The notes under the pieces are model-generated. The model ran no database searches. It was not told the DNA's origin and saw only the letters and a program-made list of their open reading frames with translations. Positions 41,601 to 51,435 of a stretch of 64,000 bases of DNA are shown here, piece after piece; positions within the stretch are counted from its first letter, which is position 1, and every line of letters starts with the position of its first letter. The DNA is from Phlebotomus papatasi. Its lineage: Eukaryota; Arthropoda; Insecta; Diptera; Psychodidae. The stretch is taken from assembly GCF_024763615.1 (NCBI RefSeq), contig NC_077224.1, positions 37,830,712 to 37,894,711 of the forward strand, read 5' to 3'. The position numbers and the translations under genes were made by a program.

Positions 41601-43239
41601 AATTTTATAGGGTCGAAGAAACACCTATTCAGCAGGGAATTATTGGTAATTTCGTTAAATATTTTAAATATATTAAAATTTAATTCATGTATCTAATAAA
41701 ATGCTAGTAATAGGTCGTAACACAATTTCTTAAAGTGCCAATAGGTATTTCTTCGACCCTAGTATATTTGTATTCTTTGATTGACTAGAGCTTGTAGGAT
41801 TTCCAAGTTTTAGCCAATTAGAAAAGGCTATGGGATTATATAAATACGTAAAAATGTAGGGAAGAGTGGGACAGTTTAGGTAGCTGAAGTTTTTTATTTT
41901 AATTTTTATACTCATTTACCAAGTATTTATGAACTATAGTCAAGGTAATAAAACTAACTAAGTGGAAATCACACCTATTTTCTTCTATTATTAAATGGAA
42001 CTAAGCCTTATCATCATACAATTCGGCTTCACAATTACAATAGGAGCTAAATTCTTTATGATAAGGTCCACTTAAAAATAGGAGAAAAAAGTCCTACTTT
42101 TAAGGTGCCCTAATTCAAAGGTGCCCCGCTTCCCCCTATACTATATATTTTCCATATTGAATATGATACGAGAAACTGTCCTACGTTCTCCTACTAAAGA
42201 GATAATTAGTTAACTACCTCATTTGAATTATCACTGGTCGTGGCAGCACTTCGTCCCCAGCGAAGGCGACTAGCGGGCTTCCGTTCTGGCCGTTTGAAGG
42301 TGAGCTCATCATTTAGTAAATCCTAAAGAGAAGCAAAATCACATCATGGTCACCTCAGCCTATTCTAATTAATTCCCTATGATATCTACCTGATTGAATG
42401 TGGGAAACAGTGGGTCATTTCGTCGTCCGAATCTCAGCCTTAAAGATGGTGATCTGATGGGTTTCTGGTTGATCTTCTCCATCTGTGTAGGAATTCAGGT
42501 GTTAGTAAATCAGGATGCTAATAGAGAAAAGCTTGAAGTTTCACCTGGAAGGGATTGAAGCTGGGATCACTGCGTCGGCCGAATCGCAGCCTGAGGGAGG
42601 GTGATCTCACTGCCTTGCGCTCCACTTGGTGATCGGAAAGTGAAATGGGACCAGTGTATTCTCGCTGTAGTAAGCTCTCGTACAGATCATTTATCGAACC
42701 TAATTTTGTACATTTTCATACAGAATATTCACCGTGTGTTTGTGTGTTTTGTGTCTCTAAATGAGCCTTTTTTGCTTTGCAATTTATAGTGTAAGTGTTT
42801 TCTTAAAATTTGGCTTTGTCTAATTTGGGCATTGGGTATACGATAGCAATATTCAATTGTATCATGAAAATCTGTAGACTAGGCATTATTATTAATCTAT
42901 GAAAGTCATAAAGAATCTTCTTTAACTTTCATTAGTCACAATTGCGAATCTTCTCATTTTCGTGTGAATTAGCACGTGAAAATTATTAAGAGATCACATA
43001 AATTATCTTATTTTCTAGGAAAAAAAGTGAAAGGTGGTATATTATTGTATTTTTTTCGTAGAAAGGAAATTAACTTTAGAGTAAAGGTCAGAGTGTCATG
43101 GCACAAGAATTGAGGTAAAGGAATAAAATGAGACAATACTTCTATACTCACTCTCAGTGTCCAGAGCAGGAGCTGCCATGAGAATCTGAATCGCAAGAAT
43201 CAGAACAAATATCAGAAGAGATTGTTTGGCGCCATTCAT
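33146..43239 (-). CDS. sNPF: Short neuropeptide F precursor (spliced, five coding exons here)
   Basis: Secreted prohormone cut to short amidated peptides that act on the sNPF G-protein-coupled receptor in feeding, growth and circadian circuits (known for flies and mosquitoes). Coding exons: 43239-43152, 42699-42545, 42482-42390, 42322-42218 and 33304-33146, joined at GT-AG sites with phases 1, 0, 0, 0 to give 199 residues. A signal peptide comes first (MNGAKQSLLIFVLILAIQIL). Then come SSINDLYESLLQREYTGP and HQVERKAVRSPSLRLRFGRR, INQKPIRSPSLRLRFGRR, ERKPASRLRWGRS and ERKPARLRWGRS. Each of exons 2-5 holds one Arg-aromatic peptide followed by Gly (amidation) and basic cleavage residues. The spacing and wording match Drosophila and mosquito sNPF precursors. 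The introns are 452, 62, 67 and 8913 bp. Residual doubt concerns the exact C-terminus and the 5' UTR. Confidence 0.93.
33427..33547 (-). repeat. Dispersed repeat fragment (CCGTCTTAGCG type)
   Basis: CCATCGCCGTCTTAGCGTTG and the following bases correspond, inverted, to 36900-36980, and a shorter piece recurs at 55712-55760. Probably 3' pieces of one non-LTR retrotransposon; the family is not identified. Confidence 0.45.
33765..33894. mobile_element. hAT-type MITE, copy 2 (130 bp)
   Basis: Ends CAGAGGTGTGCAAGAACCGT and ACGGTTCTTGCACACCTTCG inside a perfect 8-bp duplication GTTTAAAT (33757-33764 and 33895-33902). It shares TIR and sub-terminal CGAATAAACGTCAAA with the 24116 copy. Located in the last sNPF intron. 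Confidence 0.88.
34417..34820 (+). pseudogene. Tc1-like transposase N-terminus, left arm
   Basis: From ATG at 34417 one frame gives TAGRNRRRLIAKFYGNS, KVIHKMVKYYSYEARVHLKN, VTGRPRVSTQRVDNSIVSIS and DSDPMMSAS, then LVTEGTQVPTVTKTSS. This is the paired-like helix-turn-helix, GRPR hinge and second HTH of Tc1-family transposases. Four in-frame stops interrupt it, all at single codons, and the reading stops near the palindrome centre before any DDE residue. Confidence 0.8.
34827..35230 (-). pseudogene. Tc1-like transposase N-terminus, right arm
   Basis: Mirror image of the left-arm relic, starting at an ATG at 35230 on the minus strand (MANYKKLEGG) with the same frame and, as far as I can read, the same stop codons. 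The shared stops mean the sequence was already dead when the arms were duplicated, or that the arms are kept alike by gene conversion. Confidence 0.8.
35655..35688. repeat. (TA)n microsatellite between two Tc1-like elements
   Basis: A pure TA run of about 34 bp joins the palindrome to the next element. Shorter TA runs lie at 33979-33992 and 36624-36636. TA arrays are natural hot spots for TA-targeting transposons. Confidence 0.85.
35689..36623 (-). mobile_element. Tc1-like element with ~100-bp TIRs (935 bp)
   Basis: The left end CACTAACGGCCTAAACATTA and following bases up to about 35795 are repeated inverted at the right end (GTGTATTTAA through GGCCGTTAGTG) with essentially one mismatch over about 100 bp. 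TA sits on both sides. The interior is AT-rich with the C-terminal remnant of a transposase (36215-36440, minus). Internally deleted, non-autonomous. Confidence 0.88.
36215..36440 (-). pseudogene. Tc1-like transposase C-terminus relic
   Basis: The minus strand reads PPQSLNCNHIEIFWNFLNQM, VREKAPTSFPVLVETLQDTW and AKV, then after a frameshift INRMPQICEAPIKVKGGFF. It corresponds to the SPDLNPIENLW-type block and following tail of Tc1 transposases, including the position of the last catalytic acid (Glu of HIEIFW). Stops and a frameshift are present. Confidence 0.75.
36845..37062 (+). repeat. Likely 3' end of a non-LTR retrotransposon
   Basis: Plus strand; it contains ATCAACGCTAAGACGGCGGT and ends in short tandem words GATGATGAAATAAATATC then TATGTATCTATA, the sort of simple-repeat tail seen on several LINE clades. 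It shares its core with 33427-33547 and 55712-55760 (both inverted). No reverse transcriptase is visible. Confidence 0.45.
37083..37862 (-). mobile_element. SINE family A, copy 2, split by a TTAA element
   Basis: Read on the minus strand from 37862: GGGATCTCAGTGGCGCAATA (box A region), a tRNA-like middle and a box B region (GAGTTCGAATCCCG, about 37770), then the body resumes after the 525-bp TTAA element (37210-37734) and ends with TAGCATCCACATCAC-type sequence like the other copies. The interruption dates the TTAA element as younger than this SINE. Confidence 0.78.
37210..37734 (-). mobile_element. TTAA-CCCTTTAA element, long form, copy 4 (nested in SINE)
   Basis: TTAACCCTTTAACGACGAGA at the left and ACACCGGTGTTCCAATCGTC, CTTAAAGGGTTAA at the right; the orientation is opposite to the 6291 copy. 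About 525 bp and noncoding. Confidence 0.85.
37863..39609. other. Intronic AT-rich stretch, no gene seen
   Basis: Inside the last sNPF intron. The plus-strand frame at 38213-38473 shows no motif. A simple AT-rich tract with TAATAATTAA words lies at 39425-39500. Nothing else recognised. Confidence 0.4.
39610..39823. mobile_element. GGGGAAAGTGGTCTGCC MITE, 214 bp
   Basis: Ends GGGGAAAGTGGTCTGCCTTT and TAGGCTACTTTCCCC with TA outside; a short relative of the 962-bp element at 20965. Internal arms pair (AGCAAAAGTTCTATTTTAT region against ATAAGGTTTTTGCTTTGG). Confidence 0.7.
40690..40884 (+). repeat. ~51-bp minisatellite, four units
   Basis: Four copies starting AACAGGTGCTACTGATAACT and containing CACAGAAAATTTCCCTTTGC begin at 40690, 40740, 40796 and 40847; the last is truncated. 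Located in the middle of the inverted GGTCAGTAAAA array. Confidence 0.85.
40968..41198. mobile_element. CGGCACACCTTTTAGATCAG-family fragment
   Basis: Starts AATTTCATGAAGTTGAAATT and ends CCTGATCTAAAAGGTGTGCC, matching the interior and right end of the 24728 and 26554 elements without their nested insertions; the extreme left end is missing. Lies inside the inverted tandem array. Confidence 0.6.
41859..42136. mobile_element. GGGAAGAGTGGGACAG / GGTGCCCC MITE, 278 bp
   Basis: Left GGGAAGAGTGGGACAGTTTA; right AAAGGTGCCCCGCTTCCCCC; TA outside both. Internal AGGCNNATCATNNTACAATT words are inverted. It belongs to the GGGGGAAGTGGGGCACC group (51193, 53516, 58007) and lies 80 bp beyond the sNPF exon 4 donor. 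Confidence 0.65.
42218..42322 (-). CDS. sNPF: sNPF exon 4: KPASRLRW-amide
   Basis: Acceptor CTTCTCTTTAG|GATTTA, donor AATGAG|GTAGTT, 35 codons, phase 0-0. It encodes DLLNDELTFKRPERKPASRL and RWGRSAATT. The peptide has one residue more than the usual KPxRLRW (Ser between Ala and Arg). Amidation is from GR followed by Ser, a monobasic site as in Drosophila RLRW peptides. Confidence 0.92.
42390..42482 (-). CDS. sNPF: sNPF exon 3: SPSLRLRF-amide
   Basis: Acceptor CCTACACAG|ATGGAG, donor AATCAG|GTAGAT, 31 codons, phase 0 on both sides. It encodes MEKINQKPIRSPSLRLRFGRR then NDPLFPTFNQ. The NQKPIRSPSLRLRF word is that of Drosophila sNPF-2, but the dibasic site that precedes it in Drosophila is missing here, so the mature form is either a long N-extended peptide or the SPSLRLRF core. 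Confidence 0.93.
42545..42699 (-). CDS. sNPF: sNPF exon 2: AVRSPSLRLRF-amide
   Basis: Acceptor AAATTAG|GTTCG, donor TTCCAG|GTGAAA. It encodes 52 residues including the split Ser. The segment NDLYESLLQREYTGP and HQVERKA is the conserved spacer known before sNPF-1. Cleavage after ERK would release AVRSPSLRLRF-amide, and cleavage at VR the core SPSLRLRF-amide. It ends GRRSDPSFNPFQ. Confidence 0.93.
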
Positions 43240-43248
43240 TTTTCCTTC
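43152..43248 (-). CDS. sNPF: sNPF exon 1 here: 5' UTR end and signal peptide
   Basis: It begins after a strong acceptor (TTCTTTCTTTCCAG|GAAGG, exon base 43248), so it is not the first transcribed exon. The ATG at 43239 is 9 nt inside and opens 29 codons: a positively charged start, a long hydrophobic core (LLIFVLILAIQILM) and a likely signal-peptidase site around AAPA/LDT. The donor is GAGA|GTGAGT, leaving phase 1. The frame also stays open upstream past the acceptor, but the in-frame Met with signal peptide fits a secreted precursor far better. Confidence 0.9.
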
Positions 43249-46200
43249 CTGGAAAGAAAGAAAAAAAATCATTCCAAAGTAGAATACGTTATATTGTCCT
43301 CTAATGGGCTCTTTGTCGCATTCCGAAGATTTTCCTCTTAATCCCCTGTCAATTACTTTCCCCTTGGAGACTTCCTGGGTCAAACAATGGAATATTTAGG
43401 AGGGGTAGTAGGGCGTTGGGTGGAAAATTGACGTGTGTAAGATGTCTTGTAGTTTCCGGCAGTTAGGAGCTTTCAAGTAAATTGAAGAGATTCTCTCGAG
43501 AAAGAATTAATTCAGCTGAATATTTAATAAAATTTGGAAAATTCTCTTGAGAAAATGCTCAAAGAACAGAGGATGGTTAATTGGATAGAGAGAATTTTCC
43601 TCTTGAGATTTTTTTTCCGGTTCAGATTAGGAAACACGTGGGAAAGGTCACTGATGGCTTTACTAAATTTACCCACTCACTTTGAATGGGGAAAATGAGA
43701 GAGGAAATTAACGATACTGCCAGAGGATGCTGGTGCAATAATTGAAAATAATCAGGAAATTGCATTTTCTCCACAGAAATATCAAAAACATTAAATGAAA
43801 TTCCCTGTGGCTGTTATTTTTAGTCGATGTAAGACCCAAATTTTTACCAAAAAAAATCAGAAAAACACGATAAAAAAGGGATATTTGCGGAAGGTTAAAA
43901 ACTTAACCAAGATCAATTTTTTGCGGCTTGTTTGTCAGCCATAAAATGAATTAAGTGGATGCCATCAGCTTAATTAATGTCTCATTTGGGAGTATAAATT
44001 TCACTGAACCTGACAAGAGTGTCTCTCAACATCTCAAAGTTGAACTTTTCACCCCAAAACACCAACTCTATGTCTGGAATACATGAGAAGTGAATTTTCG
44101 TGACAAAATTGGAATAATGAGGAGGAATAAAAAGCCATCAGGTATGTTTCTCGTGACCTTCTGTCCAAAAATCTGTCCCGCGGGAAATCCTTATGGCCCC
44201 TAAAACCATTAACCGCGCTATGGTAAAAATTATTCGTTCAATTTTTGTATCACCTACATATCCAGTCAACCGTTTTTTTGCTGAATATTTTATTGAAAAC
44301 GTGTGACAAAGGCTTCAATTACAAAAAAGATTTATTGTCTGATGAGAAAATCAATAAGATTGGATATATTGAATAATTTGTATAAGTCCGGGGTCAAAAG
44401 TTATGTAGGCAGACGAAGCATGGAATGTTTGAAACGTCTGAAATATTGTGTAATGAGAGATATGTTAATATTTGTAACATAAAATATTTATTTATTGGCA
44501 TCACACATCGCCTTCCAAACCATATGAAATTCTATGGTGTAGGGGGAACCTGGGGCAAAATGTGACAAAACAAATATTCTACTATTTTCACAAAATTCTA
44601 AGAGATAAATAATAGGATAATAATAAGATAATAAAAATAAATTATAATTATTCACCTGAATCTCTGATATCCATATGATTGGGGTGGAAAATGATATTAT
44701 GAATTATCCCTAATAACGGTTTATCAAGGACAAAAGTTTAAAAGACTCTAGTAAAGTGCGTATTCCTCAACTTGATAATTTCAGGTTTGGGTTTGTTGGA
44801 AAGGTTTTGGAATTCCTGACAAGCTTCAGCCAATTTCCATCGGATATGAACCAGTAATAAACAGGTTCATAACCGACAACTAATTCTTATCCAAAATTAA
44901 ATTATATTACTCGTAAGGTGTATTTTGGGCAATGTTTTGAGTAATTTATAAATCGGTTGAAATCAGTTGTGAACCGGTAATGAACCGGTTATATGAACTG
45001 ATAAGTAATTTTTATATGTAGAAATTGAGTTTTGCAACCCATTGGGATAAGTTTGAGGTGGGTGGAAATGTCTTTAGTATCTCACCGTGGTGTCACATAT
45101 AAGATTAATATTAACATTAAGAAAGGCCGGAAAGAGAAGTATACAGTATGCAAAATTTCAAATGGAAAATCACGTGTGTAAGAAAGAGTACACTCTAGTG
45201 GAGTAATACGATGAGTTACATATTACTGTACGTATTAATTGCTTTCTGAATCGTGTTACAGGCAATTCGAGCAATTTTCCATGCGTGCAAAATGTAATTT
45301 AGTCAGTTTTCGAGCAAGATAAAACACTTGCTATCTTTTTTTTGGCATTCTCGCAGTTCAGAAAGTATTAATTTTAATATTAATCTTATATGTGACCATG
45401 GTCATCAAACAAGCCTGGATCGGTACGACCGGTAGTAACAGCTCAAAACCAGATAAATATTTTTCATCTGAAATTCAATTCAATTACTTTTATCCAATTT
45501 TAAGCAATCTTTTGAGGTGATATATTAATCGGTGTAAAATCGATTACGAATCAGTAAACATAAGATAGAAATAACGTAGTAGAGAAGAACTTTGCTAATT
45601 CCTGAATACTGTGCTTTATGAATTGCATGATAGCTAAAAAAAAACTCTTAATATGATTAAAATAGTCAGCAAATACAATTTTGGTCAGTTTAAGTCCCGA
45701 GTTTTCGAAATTTATAATACTATAACTCTTTTCGGACATTTTTAAATTCTAAATTAAGTACACACTTATTGTTTTTCTATAAGAAATATTTTTAAAATTT
45801 ACTCCTAAAGTTCAAAATTGAAAGAAAAAATATTTTCAAAGTGGATAATATATTTAAAGCGTTAAAAGTGATACGTTTTGATACTGACATAATTTGGTTA
45901 AAGTCGGACATTTCTGAAAGTCGGCTTCAGTTACAAATCTATATTGAATTTGAATTTATTTTCACCTTATTCTTAATCATTCCCTATTCCCATGTGTCCA
46001 ACATGATTCCAACAGTTAGAATCTAGTTCCCGGCGAGTGGTCTTCAAAGTTGAAGCCAATTTCTTACTTTCACATACAAATGCGTATGGGAATTTTTCTG
46101 CACTCGTGATTGTTATGCTAAATATTTAAAAAGTGAGAAGTTTTTCCGTATTATAAGATACCTTTCCGCATCGTGGGATAAATATACTAAATTTTTGTTG

Positions 46201-48940
46201 AAATAAATTTTTTCCTTGGAGCACTGTGAGCTGAGTCCGAGATAAATTTAGGAATTGGCTTCAAGTAGCTCCATATAAAAAGGCCAACTTACCAGGCGCT
46301 TGTTTAGAATCAAACGGTGGAAATGTCTCTTCTCTGATTGTATATTTTGATTCTATAATGTATTTTACATTTCATTGGAACTAGGCCAGTCAAACAGAGA
46401 GAACAAGATTGCTAAGCTAATCTAATCAGCTGTATGGCAGTTTCATTTTAACCAACATTCCTAACTTCTCATAAGCATCTCCATGACAGAAAAAATAAAA
46501 TGAACTCTAAAATGCGAAAATCAAAAAAAATATAAAAATTTGAAATTTTTAAATAGGATTTGCTCATTTAAATTTAGGATTTGAGTTTAGTTTTTAAGTT
46601 TTAGTTCAGAGTTTTAGGTTTTGAGTTTCGGTTCGGTCGGGTCAGGATGTGAAGTTTGAAGTAATAAAAGTTTGTAAATATAATCATTTGTAGATCATAC
46701 ATCATAGATTAAAAAAAAGTTTCTTCTTAACATTTTTTGAGCTCATGCCCGTACCTTAACTTGTAAATCAATAATGGTTTAACCTCATATTAGATTACAT
46801 TGCACTTCCATAAACACCCACCGAAAAACCCTTTTAAATAATTCAGTGGTTCGTCCCCGAAATCCAACCCATACAGTATCTATTCCATGGAGAGTAAGAT
46901 GCCCATTGTTTCGGTCTGTTAACCTGGAAAACTATACTCGAGAGTGGTGTTGTCAAGGAGGCGTAAGAGAATCATCCTCCTGGTTTTGTTAGCACGTCAG
47001 AAAAAAAAGCTGGAGGGATGTTCGAACAAGAAAAAAATCATTTTCCCTTCAGGGATTTGTTGCAGTTGTTGCGTATCTCTGGGCATGATGAGCTTTTCGG
47101 TGTCACAACCAGAGAAATATCGCCATCAGACATTGATGTATGCAGTTATTGCAGCGTCTGACGCAATTATTTCGCGGATGGAGGTTAAATCTGTTAAATT
47201 AGAGCCGAGAAGGGGTCATTTGGGCCAGGTAACAGGTGGAAAATTTTCCAATTATTCAATTTATCCAATGCTTCGAAATAGCTAATTTCCTAATACTTTT
47301 CAATTCTGAATTAAATTAAATTAAATATGAAATGGGGTTTTAATATTCGTGTTTGGAATAAAATATTGTGTAATTTCAATTATTCTCCCATTTAATTCAA
47401 TTTTATTTCACGCTAAAATGAAGGAAATTGTCCAATAGGTATTCTCTTTTTGAATGGAAAGAAATCGATATAGTTTAAAAATTGTGAAAGTGAGTGAAAA
47501 CGATTTTTGTGTGGATTTTCCGGGTGAGTGCGGGCGTAGAACTATTTTGTGTGGTCGGGAAAACCATCAGGAAAATACGCTCACAATCGTGCTTGCAGAA
47601 AGCTAATTCTATAAATAATCCCCGTGCCATCCGCATTATCAATAAAATATCTCAACTTGAGTTGATAATAAATAAGATAGAGGTAAATCATTTGATACTG
47701 AAAGTACTCCTGAGTCATTAATTTCCAGGGCCTCCAGTGTGATTAATACCGAGTGGGTGGCACCTCGGGAAGTCGACAGGGGATCTCTATAGACGAGTGT
47801 GCAACAATTTGTGACTTCAATTAATTGGATTTATACTCCACTTTACACAAAACGCTTCAGTTTCTATTTTCCCGCCACAAAGCACATGCTTTATGGTCAA
47901 TGACATTTTCTTGGAAACTTTACAAGAAGATAATTTTCCGGAAATTACATCTTCTTTATTTATTTCCCAAGGATATTATTTGTATTAAGTAGCAGAGGAC
48001 TTTAACCTAAACACTGATGAGTCAATTACCTGTACTTTGTGGTTGACCGGAAAATGACCTGTAGTATCTGAAGTAGTATAAATTTCCCTGCACAAATTCC
48101 TCTCATGAATAAACAATGCTGTAGATGGGGAGAACGGGAGAGCAAATAAACTTTTTGTGATGTTTAAAGCAACAAGTTCAAGAGCAATTGCAGAAAAAAA
48201 AGTAGCGGTACTTCTTACAAACTTTCCGCATTCTTGAAAGCTCATCGTGAAAGTTCATGAAGAAAGCAAACAAAGAATGAAAGTTAACACTTTACGACCA
48301 CACTAACGTTGGTAAGATTAATCTTAGTCAATCTTGCTGTTTACGTTTTTAACTACTGTTTGAACTCAAAGAAAATAACGATTTATAAGATCTTTATGAT
48401 ATTATTGAACTTGGAAAAAACTTGCATCAAATCAATTTTGGTAACCGCGTTATGTGATAATCCCGTGATTCTTTGAATTCACGAAAATGATAATGTTATT
48501 GTTTATTTTAAATCACAAAAATAGAGTTATCCTTTTTAAAATTTCAGGATTGATCAAAAAAATCATCTTAAACAAAAAAATTGAGTAAATTGGGTTAGAA
48601 AAGGCAATGAAAATGAAAAAAAAAAAACATTTTTAATGTTCAGCCTGTAAAAATTTTCTAAGAAGGGACAAGTTATTTCTGAAAGCCGGCTTTTCAGGCC
48701 AGATGGAGTTAGTCTAAATAATGTATAATTGCTAGAGGGAAAATGGAGAACTGAAGATGTCAACTATCTGGGAGAGAACTATCTTTCGCGATTGATGCTC
48801 ACTCGTTGAGGTAATGAAGGTAATTGTCATGAGCAACAAGAGCACTGGGTTAACAACTGTCGAATGGGCCGTAAGTTTTACAGGCTTTACCTTTTTTATT
48901 GTTTATCCATTCGTTTGACCATTATGCCCTCGACAGACTG
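43249..48940. other. Upstream of sNPF coding region, no second gene supported
   Basis: Presumably 5' intron and/or promoter of sNPF. Unique AT-rich sequence. A single MITE-like end (GGGGGAACCTGGGGCAAAAT, about 44541) and several rearranged AACCGGT words (44850-45010) are seen. The 113-codon plus frame at 46944-47285, the 75-codon frame at 47494-47721 and minus-strand frames near 45551 lack motifs. No further exon could be named. Confidence 0.4.
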
Positions 48941-49277
48941 CACTGGTAAAAATAAAAAGGTCAAATTGACCCTTTTCCAAAGGATGGATCATATTTGACT
49001 CTTTGAAAGGGTCACCAGGTACCCTTCGAAAGGGTCACGGTTTTGACATCTATTTAATTCCGGAATAAACGAATAAAAAAACAATGAAAAAGTGATCTTT
49101 GGTGTTCGCTCAGACGAGAGAAATATGATATCAGTAATAAGTTTACAATAAAACATGATTATTCGTGATAAATGTGCATACTAAATTTCAAGAGATACAA
49201 AAGTGAACCTTTCAAAGGGTCAAATACGATCCATCCTTTTGAAAAGGGTCAATTTGACCCTTTTATTTTTCCCAGTG
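48941..49277. mobile_element. CACTGGTAAAAAT MITE, copy 2 (337 bp)
   Basis: Same length and nearly the same sequence as 13138-13474, with only about five or six substitutions seen by eye (for example AGATAAGAGA against AGACGAGAGA). It is flanked by TG on both sides in place of TA. Confidence 0.85.
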
Positions 49278-50529
49278 TGACGGATTAAGCCGAGAGGCGA
49301 CTAAGTTGGAAACTGATGGGATTGCAGTCTAATCATAATTTTGATTATAATTACGTTTAGGCGTCTCTCGGCTTAAGCCGTAGGTGCGTTTAGTACATTA
49401 TACTCTAGGCCAAGATGCCAAACGTTTGGAAATAACGATTTGGTTTTTAATGGGATTTCCCCAATAATTCGGCTTAAAGACTATTAACAGTACCATTATC
49501 TTCATTGTTTCCTCAACTCTTCGCAATCCTTTATAATTTTTTTTGGGTATCTCAAAAACGTGTTGCGCTATTTTATTCAATGTCAAATATATTTTTCGCT
49601 TTTTGTTTTTTTTATATTTTTCGAAAAGTCGAACTTTTCGTCCATATGCACAAACAGCCTCAAATAATTTCTCGCAACTGTTTTTAAATGCTTTTCAAAA
49701 TCAAAGAATTATAAACTAAAGAAGGTATTTTCCAATCAATTAGACAAACATGCACTCTTTAGAAAGGTATTAGAAACCCTTATAAGTTTGAACCGGTATA
49801 AGCAGTATAACCGCTTCTAAACTTATAATTGATTTGCCTTAAATTCAATTGTATCATTTGGCAAAGAGAAAAGCACCACGAAGAAGTAGCGTTGAGTATT
49901 GGGCTAGTACTTCTTCGTGTTTTTTTTTTTATCCAATCTGAAAAAGTCAATAAATTTCAAAATTTCAATTTAGGACCGATTCCAAATTACACTTTTGTAT
50001 TCTATGAGTCACCGGTGCCTCACTCGTCCTTATAAAAAGTTAAATAGGTTTAAATCGCTCATGAGCTGCCTCGAAAATGTGTCATTTCATTTTTTATATG
50101 CGTTGGGTATTGCCGGTATTACCCATATGAAGGCATTTTCGAGATTTTTAAAACACCTTTAAAGAATACATATCTGAATCGATTGAAGAAAATTTGGATT
50201 CGTTGGAAAGGCCTTTGAATTAGACGTATATGAACCGATATTTGAGATTTACTTAAAATTTATTTGTTATTCTGCTCCATTATAAAATTTTACTTTATAT
50301 TTTTTGGATTTCTATATAGATAAAACTTTTTCAAGACTATTAGGTGAATTCTTAACAATCTCACCTATTTCAAATTTTAAACTATTTTTTACTTTATTAA
50401 CTGATTAACCGTGTATGTGGGTGCTTTTGTACTTATGGGGTGACTTTGCACCCCTGCTTTTCGTAAGCTTTTAGTTCTAGTTTTTAGTTCTATCGAGTTC
50501 GGATATTTCAGAAAGGTTTAACACTTTGC
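49278..50529. other. No gene; two transposon remnants
   Basis: GAGTCACCGGTGCCTCACTC then GTCCTTATAAAAAGTTAA (about 50010-50042) is a decayed right end of a TTAA-family element. AGGTGAATTCTTAACAATCT then CACCTA (50342-50366) is an isolated terminal hairpin of the AGGTGAGATT family. The rest is unique AT-rich sequence. Confidence 0.45.
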
Positions 50530-50795
50530 GGGTACTCAATGGGTCAAGTGGTAGGGCACTCGCTCTATGATGTAAGTGTCCTGGGTTCGAATCCTCTTTA
50601 GGTCACCAGGAATTTTTCTGCCGATAAAGGTGTTCGGATTGCATCCAGTGAGCTTCACTGCACTTGATTCCATGGAGCATGGGACTGACAACCTCATCCC
50701 GTACAAGAAAAAATAATAATGCATGTCTAGAAATCCCCTTGTGGGAAGGCCTAGTCTCTTCATGGAATGTTGTGCCAGGATTAATTATTATATTA
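50530..50795 (+). mobile_element. tRNA-derived SINE, family B, copy 2
   Basis: The tRNA-like head GGTCAAGTGGTAGGGCACTC (box A) and CCTGGGTTCGAATCC (box B, 50580-50594) is followed by a body with GGGACTGACAACCTCATC and the end GGAATGTTGTGCCAGGATTA. It is the best preserved family B copy. The body shows it is a SINE and not a functional tRNA gene. Confidence 0.78.
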
Positions 50796-51192
50796 CTTAA
50801 GGATGGGAGAGAAACCATAAGGATACTTAAGGAATGTCTATAAGTCATCCTTAAGTGCAATAGTTAAGTTAAGTGCAATAGTTAAATTCTATAATTTTTC
50901 AAATATTCTAATTCAAAAGATAAACCGAAAAACAAATAAAACTTGGTAACATTGAATATTATATGTTAATGTTGAGTATAAATTATTATGAATAAATTTT
51001 GTCTTATCTTTGGTGTTTTTGAGGTTTAAAATTGTTTTGTGAATTTTATTTTTCTTTTTCTTTTAAGTATTCTTACATAATATTATTTAGATCCAAAATT
51101 GTTTTGTCTATTTAATTACATTGGTTTTCTTAGAGTCCTGTGAAAATTCAAAGAAGTCCTACCTCCTCTCAACCATTTCAGGGTAAAGACTA
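50796..51192. other. AT-rich spacer, nothing recognised
   Basis: No coding or repeat signal. Confidence 0.4.
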
Positions 51193-51433
51193 AGGCGAAA
51201 TGGGGCACCTTTGAAATAGGTTTTTTTTTTCACTTAGAGAGAAGTGGGCACCTTTGAAATTGGGATTTTTCACCTATTTTTAAATAAAATTGAGCTTTAT
51301 CGTGATATAATTTAGCTTCTTAATCTATTTGTGCAGCTAAATTATATCACGATAAGGCTCAATTTTATTTAAAAATAGGTGAAAAATCCCAATTTCAAAG
51401 GTGCCCCAGTTTCAAAGGTGCCCCACTTCCCCC
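51193..51433. mobile_element. GGGGCACCTTTGAAA foldback MITE
   Basis: Left AGGCGAAATGGGGCACCTTT; right AAAGGTGCCCCACTTCCCCC; TA outside both ends. The inner arms, from about 51240 to 51410, form a long near-perfect hairpin (AATTGAGCTTTATCGTGATA against TATCACGATAAGGCTCAATT). Confidence 0.7.
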
Positions 51434-51435
51434 TA

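Noticed and set aside
46944..47285. 113-codon plus-strand open frame with Arg/Lys-rich start and Cys pairs
   Set aside because: Non-ATG start, composition-driven, no domain recognised.
50530..50610. Possible tRNA gene (A and B boxes)
   Set aside because: No full cloverleaf could be paired, and the tRNA-like head is joined to a conserved SINE body found elsewhere in the window.
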